64,000 nucleotides of DNA from Phycisphaerae bacterium (GTDB lineage Bacteria; Planctomycetota; Phycisphaerae; UBA1845; UTPLA1). The position numbers were made by a program, and so were the translations under genes. Each line of letters begins with the position of its first letter. The stretch's first letter is position 1. The notes below the pieces were generated by a model that saw only the letters and a list, made by a program, of their open reading frames with translations, did no database searches and was not told the DNA's origin. The stretch is taken from positions 62,001-126,000 of the forward strand of contig JAHBXN010000001.1 in the NCBI GenBank assembly GCA_019636475.1. Direction: 5' to 3'. Below are positions 50,105 to 59,225 of this stretch, in pieces.

Positions 50105-51919
50105 TTAATCCACGTCACCCATTCCCTGCAATCGCCAGGTTCTCACGATGATTCGCCACTGCGGGTGTCGGAAGGCGGGATCTATCCGATCTTTCCAGGA
50201 AGCAAGTTCATCCTCATGGAAAGTGAGCGGTTCCCCCGCTTCTTCGTAAAATGCCGCTAACAATTGACGAAAAGCTATCCAATCCGTCAGTTCCGCGAAG
50301 CCGGCCGTTTCAAGCGTCATGAGCAAGGTCGGGCGTTCTCCCGTCGCCAGACGATGCGCCATCGCCCGCGGCGTCACCGCGAAGTCGGCATCGGGGGTGC
50401 TCGAGTCGTCCTGCTCCTCGTAACAGGCCAGCCATTCTGACGGATCGGCGCGAAGACTGTCGAACCATGTACGCGGCGTCGCAATCGGAGAAAGCAGATC
50501 CACGGGTTGAATCTGACGCTCGATCGCGCTTCGGTTGGAGTCCGTCGCGCGATGCAGCGCAAAATAGTATCGAGCCGAGGGGTGGGAGCAGACTGCGTCG
50601 GGATATGTTCGATGCCAGTTCTGCTCGTAGAGCCGGCGCGTCACCGATTCAAACGGATCGAGCCATCGCAGGCTCGACCAGTTCCGCTCAGTGGCGTAGT
50701 TCACTGCGCAGCCGATCCAGCCGAGACCCATCGCAATTCCCGCGACCCTTGCTGGCCAATCCCGCTTTGATCCTGCGACGGTCGCGGCGCCGGCGGTTCG
50801 TGCAGTTTCAACATTCAACAGCGCGGCGACAAGAATGCAGAACGGCCCGCTGATGATCATGACATACTTATCAATCAGCGTTCGCGACAGGATGCCTGCC
50901 AGCACCGCCCCGGTCGTAAACAGAAAAAGGATCGCGATGGATCGATGGGAAGCGATGGTTCGTCCGGCACCGACGAGCGCGCGCCACAATGCGACGCCCC
51001 CAGAGGCCGCTGCTACGCCGAACGGCACCCAAACCCAATATGCGGTTGGTCCCGCAAGGTTGCCAGCCAGAAGCGTCATGCCGATCCGGATACTCGATGA
51101 AAGGCACGCCGACACTCCCCCGCCCGTCGGCGGGAAGTGGACGACATGGTGCCAGAATACAGGCACCCACGGTGCATAGAGGACGGCAGCCACCACGCCA
51201 CCGATGGAATGCATCGCCAGCGCGCCGTGATTCGACCTGTCACGAACCATGACGCACAGCCAGATCAGTCCGACCATGACCGGACCGAAGTAGTTTGTAT
51301 AGCAGACCGCGGCGGCCAGGCCTCCCCAGAGCAGTCCACGGCGCAGCGCCTCAGGTCGATGCCACTTCCGGTTGTCAGCCTGGCCCCCATGCACGAACTC
51401 GTCCTGATTCGATGAAGGGACAGGCGGCATGCTTGCCGAATACCGCAGCAATAAAGCCAGAAGCAGAAAGACCAGACTATACCAGCGGCCCGCAAAACCG
51501 AAGAACAAATGGGCGGGATGCAGCGCGGCCAGCAGGAATGCCGTGTCTGCCACCCGCGCATCGAACCATGCCGCCGCCGCTCGGCGAAGGACGAGAATTC
51601 CGGCGAGGAAGAAAAGAATGGACATCCCGCGTAGTGCCAGTGGACTGACGCCGAGGAACCACACCCAGACGTGTTGAATGAGGTAGTAGAACGGGGGATC
51701 GGGGTCGTCGCCGCGCCAGAGGGCCCGCAGCAACTCGGGCAGCGGCACCGCATAAAGGCGACAACTCAGCGCCTCGTCATCGAAAACCGTGAACGTGACG
51801 GCCGCGTGGACCATGAACGCGCCGACAATCAGGCAGACGATCACGATCCCCAACGGCACAATCCGGTGACGGTACTGCCATGAGATTGGCACAAGTTCAG
51901 ATGGGCGTGATTCGGTCAA
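50105..51919 (-). CDS. GT-C membrane glycosyltransferase, PMT/ArnT-like
   Basis: 604 residues from a TTG at 51919; the start is uncertain because no good ribosome site is visible. About eleven membrane segments. The first periplasmic loop has FDDEALSCRLYAV, the acidic pair that marks GT39/GT83 enzymes, and PPFYYLIQHVWVWFLG follows. Such enzymes move a sugar from a polyprenyl-phosphate carrier to a lipid or protein at the outer face of the membrane. The C-terminal 200 residues are soluble. Acceptor unknown. Confidence 0.82.
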   Translation of the reverse strand: MTESRPSELVPISWQYRHRIVPLGIVIVCLIVGAFMVHAAVTFTVFDDEALSCRLYAVPLPELLRALWRGDDPDPPFYYLIQHVWVWFLGVSPLALRGMSILFFLAGILVLRRAAAAWFDARVADTAFLLAALHPAHLFFGFAGRWYSLVFLLLALLLRYSASMPPVPSSNQDEFVHGGQADNRKWHRPEALRRGLLWGGLAAAVCYTNYFGPVMVGLIWLCVMVRDRSNHGALAMHSIGGVVAAVLYAPWVPVFWHHVVHFPPTGGGVSACLSSSIRIGMTLLAGNLAGPTAYWVWVPFGVAAASGGVALWRALVGAGRTIASHRSIAILFLFTTGAVLAGILSRTLIDKYVMIISGPFCILVAALLNVETARTAGAATVAGSKRDWPARVAGIAMGLGWIGCAVNYATERNWSSLRWLDPFESVTRRLYEQNWHRTYPDAVCSHPSARYYFALHRATDSNRSAIERQIQPVDLLSPIATPRTWFDSLRADPSEWLACYEEQDDSSTPDADFAVTPRAMAHRLATGERPTLLMTLETAGFAELTDWIAFRQLLAAFYEEAGEPLTFHEDELASWKDRIDPAFRHPQWRIIVRTWRLQGMGDVD

Positions 51920-51967
51920 ACGGTCGCCGTCTGCTGGTTAACGCTCACGCCGAACCGACCGCAATGA

Positions 51968-53110
51968 TTAGTTCGCCTGAGCGACAGTTCGCTCGCCGCG
52001 GTCCACGAAACGAACCTCCGTGCCAACCGACACGAATTCGGCCAGGCGAAGCACATCCCAGTTCGTCAGGCGGATGCAGCCGTGCGAGCCGGTCTTACCG
52101 ATCAACTCCGGCTCCGGCGTGCCATGAATTCCGTATCCCTTTTTATCGAGGCCGATCCAGCATAGTCCCACCGGATTGCGCGGCCCCGGCGGAATCTCAA
52201 GATTCCGGTCGATCCCTTTCACTTCCGGCCAGCTTTCCGGCTTGAATGTGTATATCGGATTCTTTGTGATGGTTGCCACCTTGCAGATTCCCGCAGGCCG
52301 GTCCTTGGTCTCTCGCGCAATAGAGCAGTGGAACAATCCCACCAGCCGATTCGCGCTATCGAACGCGCGAACAATCTTGTCCTCAAAGTGAACTTCGACA
52401 CGGGCGGCCATCGAGGCGGGCTTGGTCCGCTTCACATTCGGAATGATTACGATATCACCGGCCTTGAGAGATTTCACGTCTTTGCCGACATTGAGCCGCT
52501 CAACCAGTTTCCGGCTGCAATGCCCATGATAGGCCGCAACACATAGAAGCGAATCGAACCCCAATCGAGTCGCCCTTGACTTGGCGATCCAGTCAGCCGG
52601 GCACTCACCCACCTGGGCCACATCGTCAGCCGTCAGTCGGTAGGGTGTGGTGGCCGGTTCGACATCAAACCGAAGTGCAGTTCGGGTCTCTTTGTCCAAT
52701 TCACCGGTTGCAGGCAGTCCATTCACCGATTGAAACGCCTTCAGGCCCATCATCGTCTTGCTTCCGATCAAGCCGTCGATGATCCCCGGTGAAAATCCTG
52801 CTCGATCGAGGGCCGCCTGCAACGCCACGGCTTCGGCTAAACTCATCACGCTTTTCGATTTGGTGACCGGCTTCGGTGTCGTCGACGATCCGGATCGTGA
52901 CGATGTCTTCCCTTTTGACGTCGTTGTCCGCCGGGAATCAGCCGCCGACGTACGAACGCCGGATGTCGCTGCGGACGCCCCCTTTTTGCCAAAATCCTGC
53001 GGCTTCGTGCCTCTCAACAACGCCTGTGCGGATGCGACGCCGGCAAACGGGAAGAGCATCATTATGAGCGTGGCGACAAAAATTGAACGAGCGGCACACC
53101 ATTGCAGCAT
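51968..53110 (-). CDS. L,D-transpeptidase (YkuD) with PG-binding and LysM-like regions
   Basis: 380 residues from the ATG at 53110, preceded by AAGGAA. Signal peptide about 8-28 (SIFVATLIMMLFPFAGVASAQ), a Ser/Thr/Lys-rich linker, a peptidoglycan-binding repeat (LQAALDRAGFSPGIIDGLIG), a LysM-like part (LVERLNVGKDVKSLKAGDIVIIPN in outline), and the YkuD domain with YGIHGTPEP and catalytic SHGCIRLTNWDV (His, Ser and Cys present). It makes 3-3 cross-links or attaches proteins to peptidoglycan, which shows that this organism has a cell wall. Confidence 0.93.
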   Translation of the reverse strand: MLQWCAARSIFVATLIMMLFPFAGVASAQALLRGTKPQDFGKKGASAATSGVRTSAADSRRTTTSKGKTSSRSGSSTTPKPVTKSKSVMSLAEAVALQAALDRAGFSPGIIDGLIGSKTMMGLKAFQSVNGLPATGELDKETRTALRFDVEPATTPYRLTADDVAQVGECPADWIAKSRATRLGFDSLLCVAAYHGHCSRKLVERLNVGKDVKSLKAGDIVIIPNVKRTKPASMAARVEVHFEDKIVRAFDSANRLVGLFHCSIARETKDRPAGICKVATITKNPIYTFKPESWPEVKGIDRNLEIPPGPRNPVGLCWIGLDKKGYGIHGTPEPELIGKTGSHGCIRLTNWDVLRLAEFVSVGTEVRFVDRGERTVAQAN

Positions 53111-53201
53111 ATGCGAATTCCTTCCATGGATTGGGAATACAAGGTCTCCGATCCATTGTATCGGCAGATTGCCCTTCTTGCCCTGACCCATCAAAACGAC
53201 G

Positions 53202-53238
53202 AAGGCGTCCGGCCGATTCTGGGTCGCCCGGACGCCTT
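53202..53238 (-). terminator. Terminator of the 53.3 kb surface protein gene
   Basis: AAGGCGTCCGG (53202-53212) pairs perfectly with 53228-53238 over a 15-base loop. On the minus strand it is followed by GTCGTTTTG, so it can end the message of the upstream gene before the L,D-transpeptidase start. Confidence 0.7.
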
Positions 53239-53316
53239 GTTTTCGTCAGTAAAGGATGCACTCCCCTGCAATTCACTGATTCAATCGGGGCGAACATCGA
53301 GCCTGCCGGCGTCGAG

Positions 53317-54018
53317 TTACCGGCGGCGGCGGCGGTTCGACGCCCGAAGGCTGACGAAACCAAGCGACATTGTCGCCAGGCCGAAGATGCTCAAGATGCC
53401 TTCGGCACATGCGCCGCGCGTGGGAATCGGCGGCACATCGCTGTCTGACGCCGCGATACTGGTGTTCACACGGCAGGTGTAGGTGAACTTGTACGGCTCG
53501 GCGGGATTCTCCTCGTTCTGGAGTTCGCCGCTGCCTTCCCATCGCATCTCCACGTTCCGAGCGCTGCCAACCCGATCGGAGAGCGTTCCTTTGGACTTTG
53601 CCTCGAGCAGGACCGGCGATTCAAACCCGAAGGTGCTCAGGTTGTTCCGAAAGCTGATCTGGTAGACGTCGTTGGTTTCAAAGGTCTTCGACGCGCTGTC
53701 GTAGGTGCCCGATGAAGACGTAATGCGGATGTCCAGCCGTCCCGTACTGATGCCCAGCGGGAGCATCAGGGGATCAATCTGCTGAATGTAGTCAACAAAC
53801 CGCGCCGTGCCGGCCTGCTCGTCGATCTCCAGCTTGTAACGGGTGAAGAATACATTGGATGTCGAATTGATTCCGAGATCGGGAAAAATCAACTGGAAGT
53901 TTGTAACGACTGCGCTGTTTTCAAAGGCGTTCAGTACGACCGGTTCCGCGCTCACCCGGGACGCTGAAAATCCGACTGCGATCGTCGCGCACGCCAGAAT
54001 TGACGAGATCCTCTTCAT
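53317..54018 (-). CDS. Secreted protein with a Cys-containing variant sorting signal
   Basis: 233 residues; AAAGGAG precedes the ATG. Signal peptide about 1-24 (SSILACATIAVGFSASRVSAE). The body is beta-rich and unrecognised. The C-terminus is tripartite like PEP-CTERM proteins: a short motif (PIPTRGACAEG), a hydrophobic helix (ILSIFGLATMSLGFVSL) and a basic end (RASNRRRRR). The usual Pro-Glu-Pro is replaced by a Gly-Ala-Cys-Ala core, closer in idea to the Cys-containing signals processed by other sortase-like transpeptidases. A single-gene unit with its own terminator. Confidence 0.78.
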   Translation of the reverse strand: MKRISSILACATIAVGFSASRVSAEPVVLNAFENSAVVTNFQLIFPDLGINSTSNVFFTRYKLEIDEQAGTARFVDYIQQIDPLMLPLGISTGRLDIRITSSSGTYDSASKTFETNDVYQISFRNNLSTFGFESPVLLEAKSKGTLSDRVGSARNVEMRWEGSGELQNEENPAEPYKFTYTCRVNTSIAASDSDVPPIPTRGACAEGILSIFGLATMSLGFVSLRASNRRRRR

Positions 54019-54178
54019 ACTAATCTGCTCCTTTCAATTTGAGGACTGACGGCCGAGCGATGCGCGGAGTAATGGATTTCGCGAAATCGCCCGGCGGCTC
54101 TGATGATCCGCTATCTAGAAACTAATCTGGACGCGACGCACGCTGCCCAGCATCACCACTTCAATCAAAGTCGCATTG

Positions 54179-55411
54179 TCAACGGACTTTGCGTCCAAAG
54201 CAATACACGGTCCCGTCTTCGTCGCCGATTACCAAATGACCCCGGCCGGCGGCAGGCGACGCGCTGATCGCTGACCCCGTGTCATATTCCCAGACCGATT
54301 CTCCGGTTCGAAGTGACAACGCATACAGCCGACCGTCGGAAGATCCAACAAACACCCGGTCCCGAAGACCGATCGATCCGCCCTTTCGATCCGACTCGCC
54401 GACAGCCGGCCTTGACGTCGGCAATCGGCGGTCAATTGGATCTTCCACGACAATGAGCGGCGACGAATCAACCCGCCCCTGCGTGCGAAACGACCACCTC
54501 GATACGCCTGTCTCGCGATCGAGTGCGTGAACGAACTTATCTCGCCCACCGATCACTACCAAATCGCTTGTGACGGCCGCCGACGAGTGAAAAGGAAACG
54601 AGCGATCAGGATTCTCGTAGACCCAGACCTGTCTTGCCGTTTTCCAGTCGATACACAATACGCGGTTTCCGAGAGTGCCGAAGTAGGCATGATCGCCCCA
54701 GAGTGCCGTGGAGGAGGCGGTCTGGGCGCCCACATCGGCCTCGCGCAATTCGCTGCCGTCTGCTAGCTTGAGCACGCGCAGCCTGCCATCACAACCCCCG
54801 ACGACGACGCACCCGTCGGAAATCCCAAGTGTGCTGTGTACTTGCGCCTCTGTTGTGAACTTCCATAGCGGAGAGCCATCCGCTAATGAAATACAGTACA
54901 CCAAGCCATCGTAAGAGCCAAAGACCACTCGATCGCCACTCGGGTTGGGAGACGATACGATCTCCGTGCCCGTGTCGAAAATCCAACGCTTCGACCCATC
55001 CGACATCCGAATGCAGTGCATGCGACCGAGTTCATCGCCGAACAAGACCGACTCGCCAACCACCGTTGGAGACGACTTGATTGCGGCGGACTCGCTCGTG
55101 GCGTATTTCCATTTCAAACTTCCATTGGCAAGGCGCAAACAGTACAGATTCCCGTTCTCGCAGCCCACATAGACGCTATCGCCGACGATGGCCGCACTGG
55201 ATGTCACCGGCTCGCGCCCCTCGGTGACGAACTTCCAGAGCAATTCGAGTCTCTGCGGCAGCGTCGTGGACGCAACCCCATTGAGCTGCGAATTGCCTCG
55301 GAACATCGGCCAGTCGTCCACCGCATCCGAGGCGGCGGAAGCCGCCGATGTCAAAAGCACGGTCGAGCAGGCAATCGCCGCGCCCCGAACGAACGACGCC
55401 GCGCGATGCAT
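54179..55411 (-). CDS. Secreted PQQ-type beta-propeller protein
   Basis: 410 residues from the ATG at 55411, which gives a signal peptide (FVRGAAIACSTVLLTSAASA); in-frame ATGs farther upstream exist. Propeller strands repeat every 40 residues or so: VYVGCENGNLYCLRLANGSLKWKY, GRMHCIRMSDGSKRW, GLVYCISLADGSPLWKF, KFVHALDRETGVSRWSF and GRLYALSLRTGESVWEY (in outline), about seven blades. It resembles BamB-like outer-membrane scaffold propellers but is not clearly BamB. Function unknown. Confidence 0.87.
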   Translation of the reverse strand: MHRAASFVRGAAIACSTVLLTSAASAASDAVDDWPMFRGNSQLNGVASTTLPQRLELLWKFVTEGREPVTSSAAIVGDSVYVGCENGNLYCLRLANGSLKWKYATSESAAIKSSPTVVGESVLFGDELGRMHCIRMSDGSKRWIFDTGTEIVSSPNPSGDRVVFGSYDGLVYCISLADGSPLWKFTTEAQVHSTLGISDGCVVVGGCDGRLRVLKLADGSELREADVGAQTASSTALWGDHAYFGTLGNRVLCIDWKTARQVWVYENPDRSFPFHSSAAVTSDLVVIGGRDKFVHALDRETGVSRWSFRTQGRVDSSPLIVVEDPIDRRLPTSRPAVGESDRKGGSIGLRDRVFVGSSDGRLYALSLRTGESVWEYDTGSAISASPAAGRGHLVIGDEDGTVYCFGRKVR

Positions 55412-55557
55412 GTCCGCGCGGCAATACCTCGCGAACCCTCGCCGCCAACCAACGACGCCATGCAAACAACAAAATCGCATGAAACCGTAACCGGACACCA
55501 TCAATCCAGATTCGATCGGACGCGCCGCGGCTCAACCGGACACGACTTCGGTCTTCG

Positions 55558-56016
55558 CTAAACGGGCTTGAACTTCAGAACTAACGCGGCGCCGCCGGCC
55601 GCGAGCAGAATTCCAACGAAAAACCGCCAGTCGGGCATGGTTGACGGCGGATGGACCACCATATTCACGCATACGCTCATGATCGGTGCGCCTGCGAAGA
55701 CCAGCGACGGCACAACCCGCGGATCGCCGCCAGTGATAAGTGAGAGAATGATTCCGAGCGCGCCCAATGCGCCCAGTACACCAGCAAAAGTGGAAATGCC
55801 GACCGCTTTGCTCGGAAACGTCAGCGGCTCGGCCTTCATGTAAAGCAAGATACCCGGGACGAGCACGGCAACGAGAAAATAAGCCAGTCCGACGAAGAGA
55901 AACGCGCGGATGGGTCCCTTCGGCGTGCCGAAGGCGAGTTGTCCGCTGTGAATCGTCGGGACATAGGCGCCCCAGAAAATCACCGTGCCGATCACGTACC
56001 ACCACCAAGCCTTCAT
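55558..56016 (-). CDS. Small membrane protein, half-size DMT/EamA-like
   Basis: 152 residues; GAGGTGATGA overlaps the start region. Five hydrophobic segments (VIGTVIFWGAYVPTIHS, AFLFVGLAYFLVAVLVPGILLY, and onwards) as in one half of an EamA drug/metabolite transporter. Half-size members may act as homodimers. Substrate unknown; the assignment rests on topology and general look only. Confidence 0.65.
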   Translation of the reverse strand: MKAWWWYVIGTVIFWGAYVPTIHSGQLAFGTPKGPIRAFLFVGLAYFLVAVLVPGILLYMKAEPLTFPSKAVGISTFAGVLGALGALGIILSLITGGDPRVVPSLVFAGAPIMSVCVNMVVHPPSTMPDWRFFVGILLAAGGAALVLKFKPV

Positions 56017-56057
56017 TCATCACCTCGTTAAAAGCCGCGGTCGTCACAGTGCCAAAT

Positions 56058-56465
56058 TCATGGCACCAGCTTCGACCGAATCTCCTCAGGAATTGCAACG
56101 GACTCAAACTTGTTACCCTGCCACCGACAGCAGACCATTTTTATGCGTCCGCGAGCCGTCCGCGTTCCGCACTTCATAAAGGTCGCTTCATAAGTCATGG
56201 ACTTTTCGCGGACGTCTGTCACCGTCATATGAACATCGACGACATCCTCGAAGTATAGCGGCGCGAAGTACTCGCAACTGACCTGTACGCGCGGCCAACT
56301 TATTTCTATGCCGGCGACATTCTGCATGACGCTCATGCCGAGGGAACGAAGAAATGCGTGCTCCACCTCTTCCATCCAGCGAAAGTAGTTTGAAAAATGC
56401 ATCACTCCCGCGAGATCGGTCTCAGAAAACTGGACTCGCCGCTGGATCAAGAATTCCCTGGCCAT
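56058..56465 (-). CDS. Acyl-CoA thioesterase, 4HBT/YbgC type
   Basis: 135 residues, normal size. Hotdog-fold signature FSETDLAGVMHFSNYFRWMEEVEHAF (in outline) with the catalytic Asp and the following HFSNYF. YbgC-type enzymes release short acyl or hydroxybenzoyl groups from CoA and are sometimes linked to the Tol-Pal system. It starts back to back with the sensor kinase, 274 bases apart. Confidence 0.92.
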   Translation of the reverse strand: MAREFLIQRRVQFSETDLAGVMHFSNYFRWMEEVEHAFLRSLGMSVMQNVAGIEISWPRVQVSCEYFAPLYFEDVVDVHMTVTDVREKSMTYEATFMKCGTRTARGRIKMVCCRWQGNKFESVAIPEEIRSKLVP

Positions 56466-56739
56466 GCTTCGGACTTGCTCCTTTTCATCACCGCTGTCGC
56501 ATCAGCCACACGATTGCCCCACACGCCCCCCAATTGCATCGCCGACGGCGCGATCGCATCAAGGCGGGCGTCACGCATCAGGTCATCCGGTTCGCCGATT
56601 CAGAATGACGGCTGACCGCGGCTGCGACGGCCCGTACTATATCCGATTGCTGAAATGCTGCCGCGCTGACTGTCGGACGATTGTACCACCGCGTCCAGCA
56701 CAGCGACGGTTGCATCAGCGCGAGTCATCCAGGGACCGC

Positions 56740-59169
56740 ATGATGACAGGACGCTACACGCATCGACAGCCACGACCGGGCGTTCTGATCGCTTGCAACG
56801 TCGGCATGCACATGATCATCGTGCTGACCGGTCTGAACAACGCCCTCGCCGAACCGCCGTCGCCCCGGCAGCCCACGAGAAACGTTCTACTGATTCATTC
56901 CGGCCATCCGGATTCCGAGTACACCCGACTTCAGGATGTTGCCATTCGCTCGGCATTGAGCGAGCCGGACCTGGGTCCGATTGTGTATCACGTGGAGTAT
57001 CTGGATCTCGCGCGGCGAGAGGCAACCCCAGAGTACCTTGACCGCCTTCTGAGCCTTTTTGAATTGAAGTATGCGCCCGCGCAAATAGATCTGATTATCA
57101 CAACCGACACACGCGCGGTCAGTTTCCTTGCGGGGCCGGGACGAACACTGCTGCCCGGTACGCCTCTTGTATTCTCAGGACTCATCGCCAATCAGGTGGA
57201 TCTCAGGATCATCGAACGGCCCATGACCGGGGTTATGGAGAATCTCGACATCGGAGACACTGTTCGTGCTGCGACGAAAATTCTGCCGAACTCATCGCGC
57301 CTGGTGGTCATATCGGATCAATCCGGTTCAGGCGTTTCGATTCGCGCATTGGCGAAAGAAGCCGTTCCGCGAGCCGCTCCCAACATTCCGACGCTGTGGA
57401 TCGATGATCTGACGGTGACGGAGATTCTCGATCGCGCCGCGTCGTTCACTTCTGACGAGATCGTCCTTCTGCTTGAACTTCACGATCCCGAGGGTCGCAC
57501 CTATCAACACCCTGATTCGGCCCTCTCGAGACTCTGCCGGATCAGTCGCGCACCGATTTTCGCCTGCTATGACGTGTTTCTTGGCACGGGAATCGTCGGT
57601 GGCAAACTGACGAGCGGCTCCGAACAGGGGCGTGCGGCGGGTAAACTGGCTGCGCGCGTCCTGCGCGGCGAGAAGGCGGGCGCAATTCCAATTGTTCGCG
57701 AAAGTCCGAATCGATACCTGTTCGACTACGCGGCGATGCAGCGATGGTCGATTTTGGAAGATGGCCTGCCCAACGGCAGTCACGTGCGTTTCAGGCCGAA
57801 AAACTTCTTTCGAACCTACCGCAAGTATATTCTGCCGGCGCTGGCCGCGATCGCATTGCAGACCGCCATCATTGTCGCACTCCTGGTCTCTCGCCGACGG
57901 ATTCTGGCGGCGGAACGGGCACTCCGCGAAGAACGCGACCTGCTGAACTCCATCATGGAATTCGCTCCGGCCGGTATCATGCTTTTTTCTGATTCAGGAC
58001 GGCTTACCTATGTCAATCGATGTGCAGCGGACCTGGTCGGGGAAACTCCATCCAGCTTACTCGGCCGACGATTCGATGATCCGGCGTGGCAATTAAGGAA
58101 TCCCGACGGCCGACTTCGGGACCCAGGCGAATACCTGGTAAGTATCGCGATTTGTACGGGCGCGTCGGTATTGAACCGCGAGAGCGAACTGCATCGGAGC
58201 GACGGCACATGCCGTTTCCTCAGCGTTTCGGGAATTCCAATCAAGAACGACTCGGGCAAGCTGCGTTATGTGCTGCTAATGATGGATGACGCAACCGAGC
58301 GACACGTCGCTCAACAGGCGCTGGTACGTTCCAACGAAGAACTGGAAGAGCGCGTGCGGGAGCGCACCTCCGAGTTGATGGAGTCGAACCGGGCTCTACG
58401 GGTTGCCATCCGGGAGCGTGATAACGTTGCTCTCGAGAGCCGTCGACGACAGGATCAACTCGCGCATGTGCAGCGCGTCGCCACGATGGGTGAAATGGCG
58501 ACCGGTCTGGCCCACGAAATCAATCAACCGCTTGCCGCCATTACGACCTACACACAGGGATGCCTTCGCAGGCTGGAAACAAGCGATGCGGATTCGGCCG
58601 GTTTGCTCGGGCCGCTCAGGGAAATTGCCGGGCAGGCACAACGCGCGGCGGAGATCGTCCGCCGGTTGAGAGCCTTTGTCCGCAAGGATCGGCCCGCACT
58701 GACCTCAATCAACGTCAACCAGTTGGCGCTGGAAGCGACGCGAATGCTGAGTGCCGATGCGGCGACACACGGCATTCAGGTCGGCCTTGAATTGGCCGAC
58801 GGAGTTCCGACGATCAATGCCGACCCGATACAGTTTGAGCAGGTGCTGCTGAATCTGATTCGCAACGCGATGGAAGCAGTCAGCCTGCGAGCCGACGAGC
58901 CGAAGCGCGTTTCTGTGCAGACCCGATGGGAGCGGCCGGATCGAGTGCATGTAGAGGTTCGAGACAATGGACCTGGCATCTCCCCGGAGGCGCTGAACAG
59001 ACTTTTCGAACCCTTCCACACCACAAAGCCTGACGGACTCGGCATGGGACTGCCGATCAGTCGATCGATCATCGGAAGTTTCGGCGGCCGGCTGGACTGC
59101 ATCGAGTCGGCGCCGGGGCGGACGGTGTTTCGCATCGTGGTTGATGCGGCGGCTCTTCGCGAACAATGA
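56740..59169 (+). CDS. Sensor histidine kinase with periplasmic-binding-protein-like sensor and PAS domain
   Basis: 809 residues from the ATG at 56740 (AGGGA upstream), which puts a hydrophobic signal segment (GMHMIIVLTGLNNALAE) at the N-terminus. Residues about 40-330 resemble an ABC-transporter substrate-binding fold (NVLLIHSGHPDSEYTRLQ, PLVFSGLIANQVDL, KLTSGSEQGRAAGKLAARVLRGE in outline), a known ligand-sensing module. A membrane segment at about 365-385 is followed by a PAS domain, a coiled coil and the kinase: His592 in GLAHEINQPLAAI, NLIRNAMEAV, DNGPGIS and GLGMGLPIS. The HEINQPL form is typical of DctB/FixL-like kinases. No response regulator is adjacent, so it is an orphan. Confidence 0.9.
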   Translation: MMTGRYTHRQPRPGVLIACNVGMHMIIVLTGLNNALAEPPSPRQPTRNVLLIHSGHPDSEYTRLQDVAIRSALSEPDLGPIVYHVEYLDLARREATPEYLDRLLSLFELKYAPAQIDLIITTDTRAVSFLAGPGRTLLPGTPLVFSGLIANQVDLRIIERPMTGVMENLDIGDTVRAATKILPNSSRLVVISDQSGSGVSIRALAKEAVPRAAPNIPTLWIDDLTVTEILDRAASFTSDEIVLLLELHDPEGRTYQHPDSALSRLCRISRAPIFACYDVFLGTGIVGGKLTSGSEQGRAAGKLAARVLRGEKAGAIPIVRESPNRYLFDYAAMQRWSILEDGLPNGSHVRFRPKNFFRTYRKYILPALAAIALQTAIIVALLVSRRRILAAERALREERDLLNSIMEFAPAGIMLFSDSGRLTYVNRCAADLVGETPSSLLGRRFDDPAWQLRNPDGRLRDPGEYLVSIAICTGASVLNRESELHRSDGTCRFLSVSGIPIKNDSGKLRYVLLMMDDATERHVAQQALVRSNEELEERVRERTSELMESNRALRVAIRERDNVALESRRRQDQLAHVQRVATMGEMATGLAHEINQPLAAITTYTQGCLRRLETSDADSAGLLGPLREIAGQAQRAAEIVRRLRAFVRKDRPALTSINVNQLALEATRMLSADAATHGIQVGLELADGVPTINADPIQFEQVLLNLIRNAMEAVSLRADEPKRVSVQTRWERPDRVHVEVRDNGPGISPEALNRLFEPFHTTKPDGLGMGLPISRSIIGSFGGRLDCIESAPGRTVFRIVVDAAALREQ

Positions 59170-59225
59170 ACAACCCAGTTCTGCCGCGCTCCCGGCGCGC
59201 TTCGATCGCCACGCTTCGCGACGCA

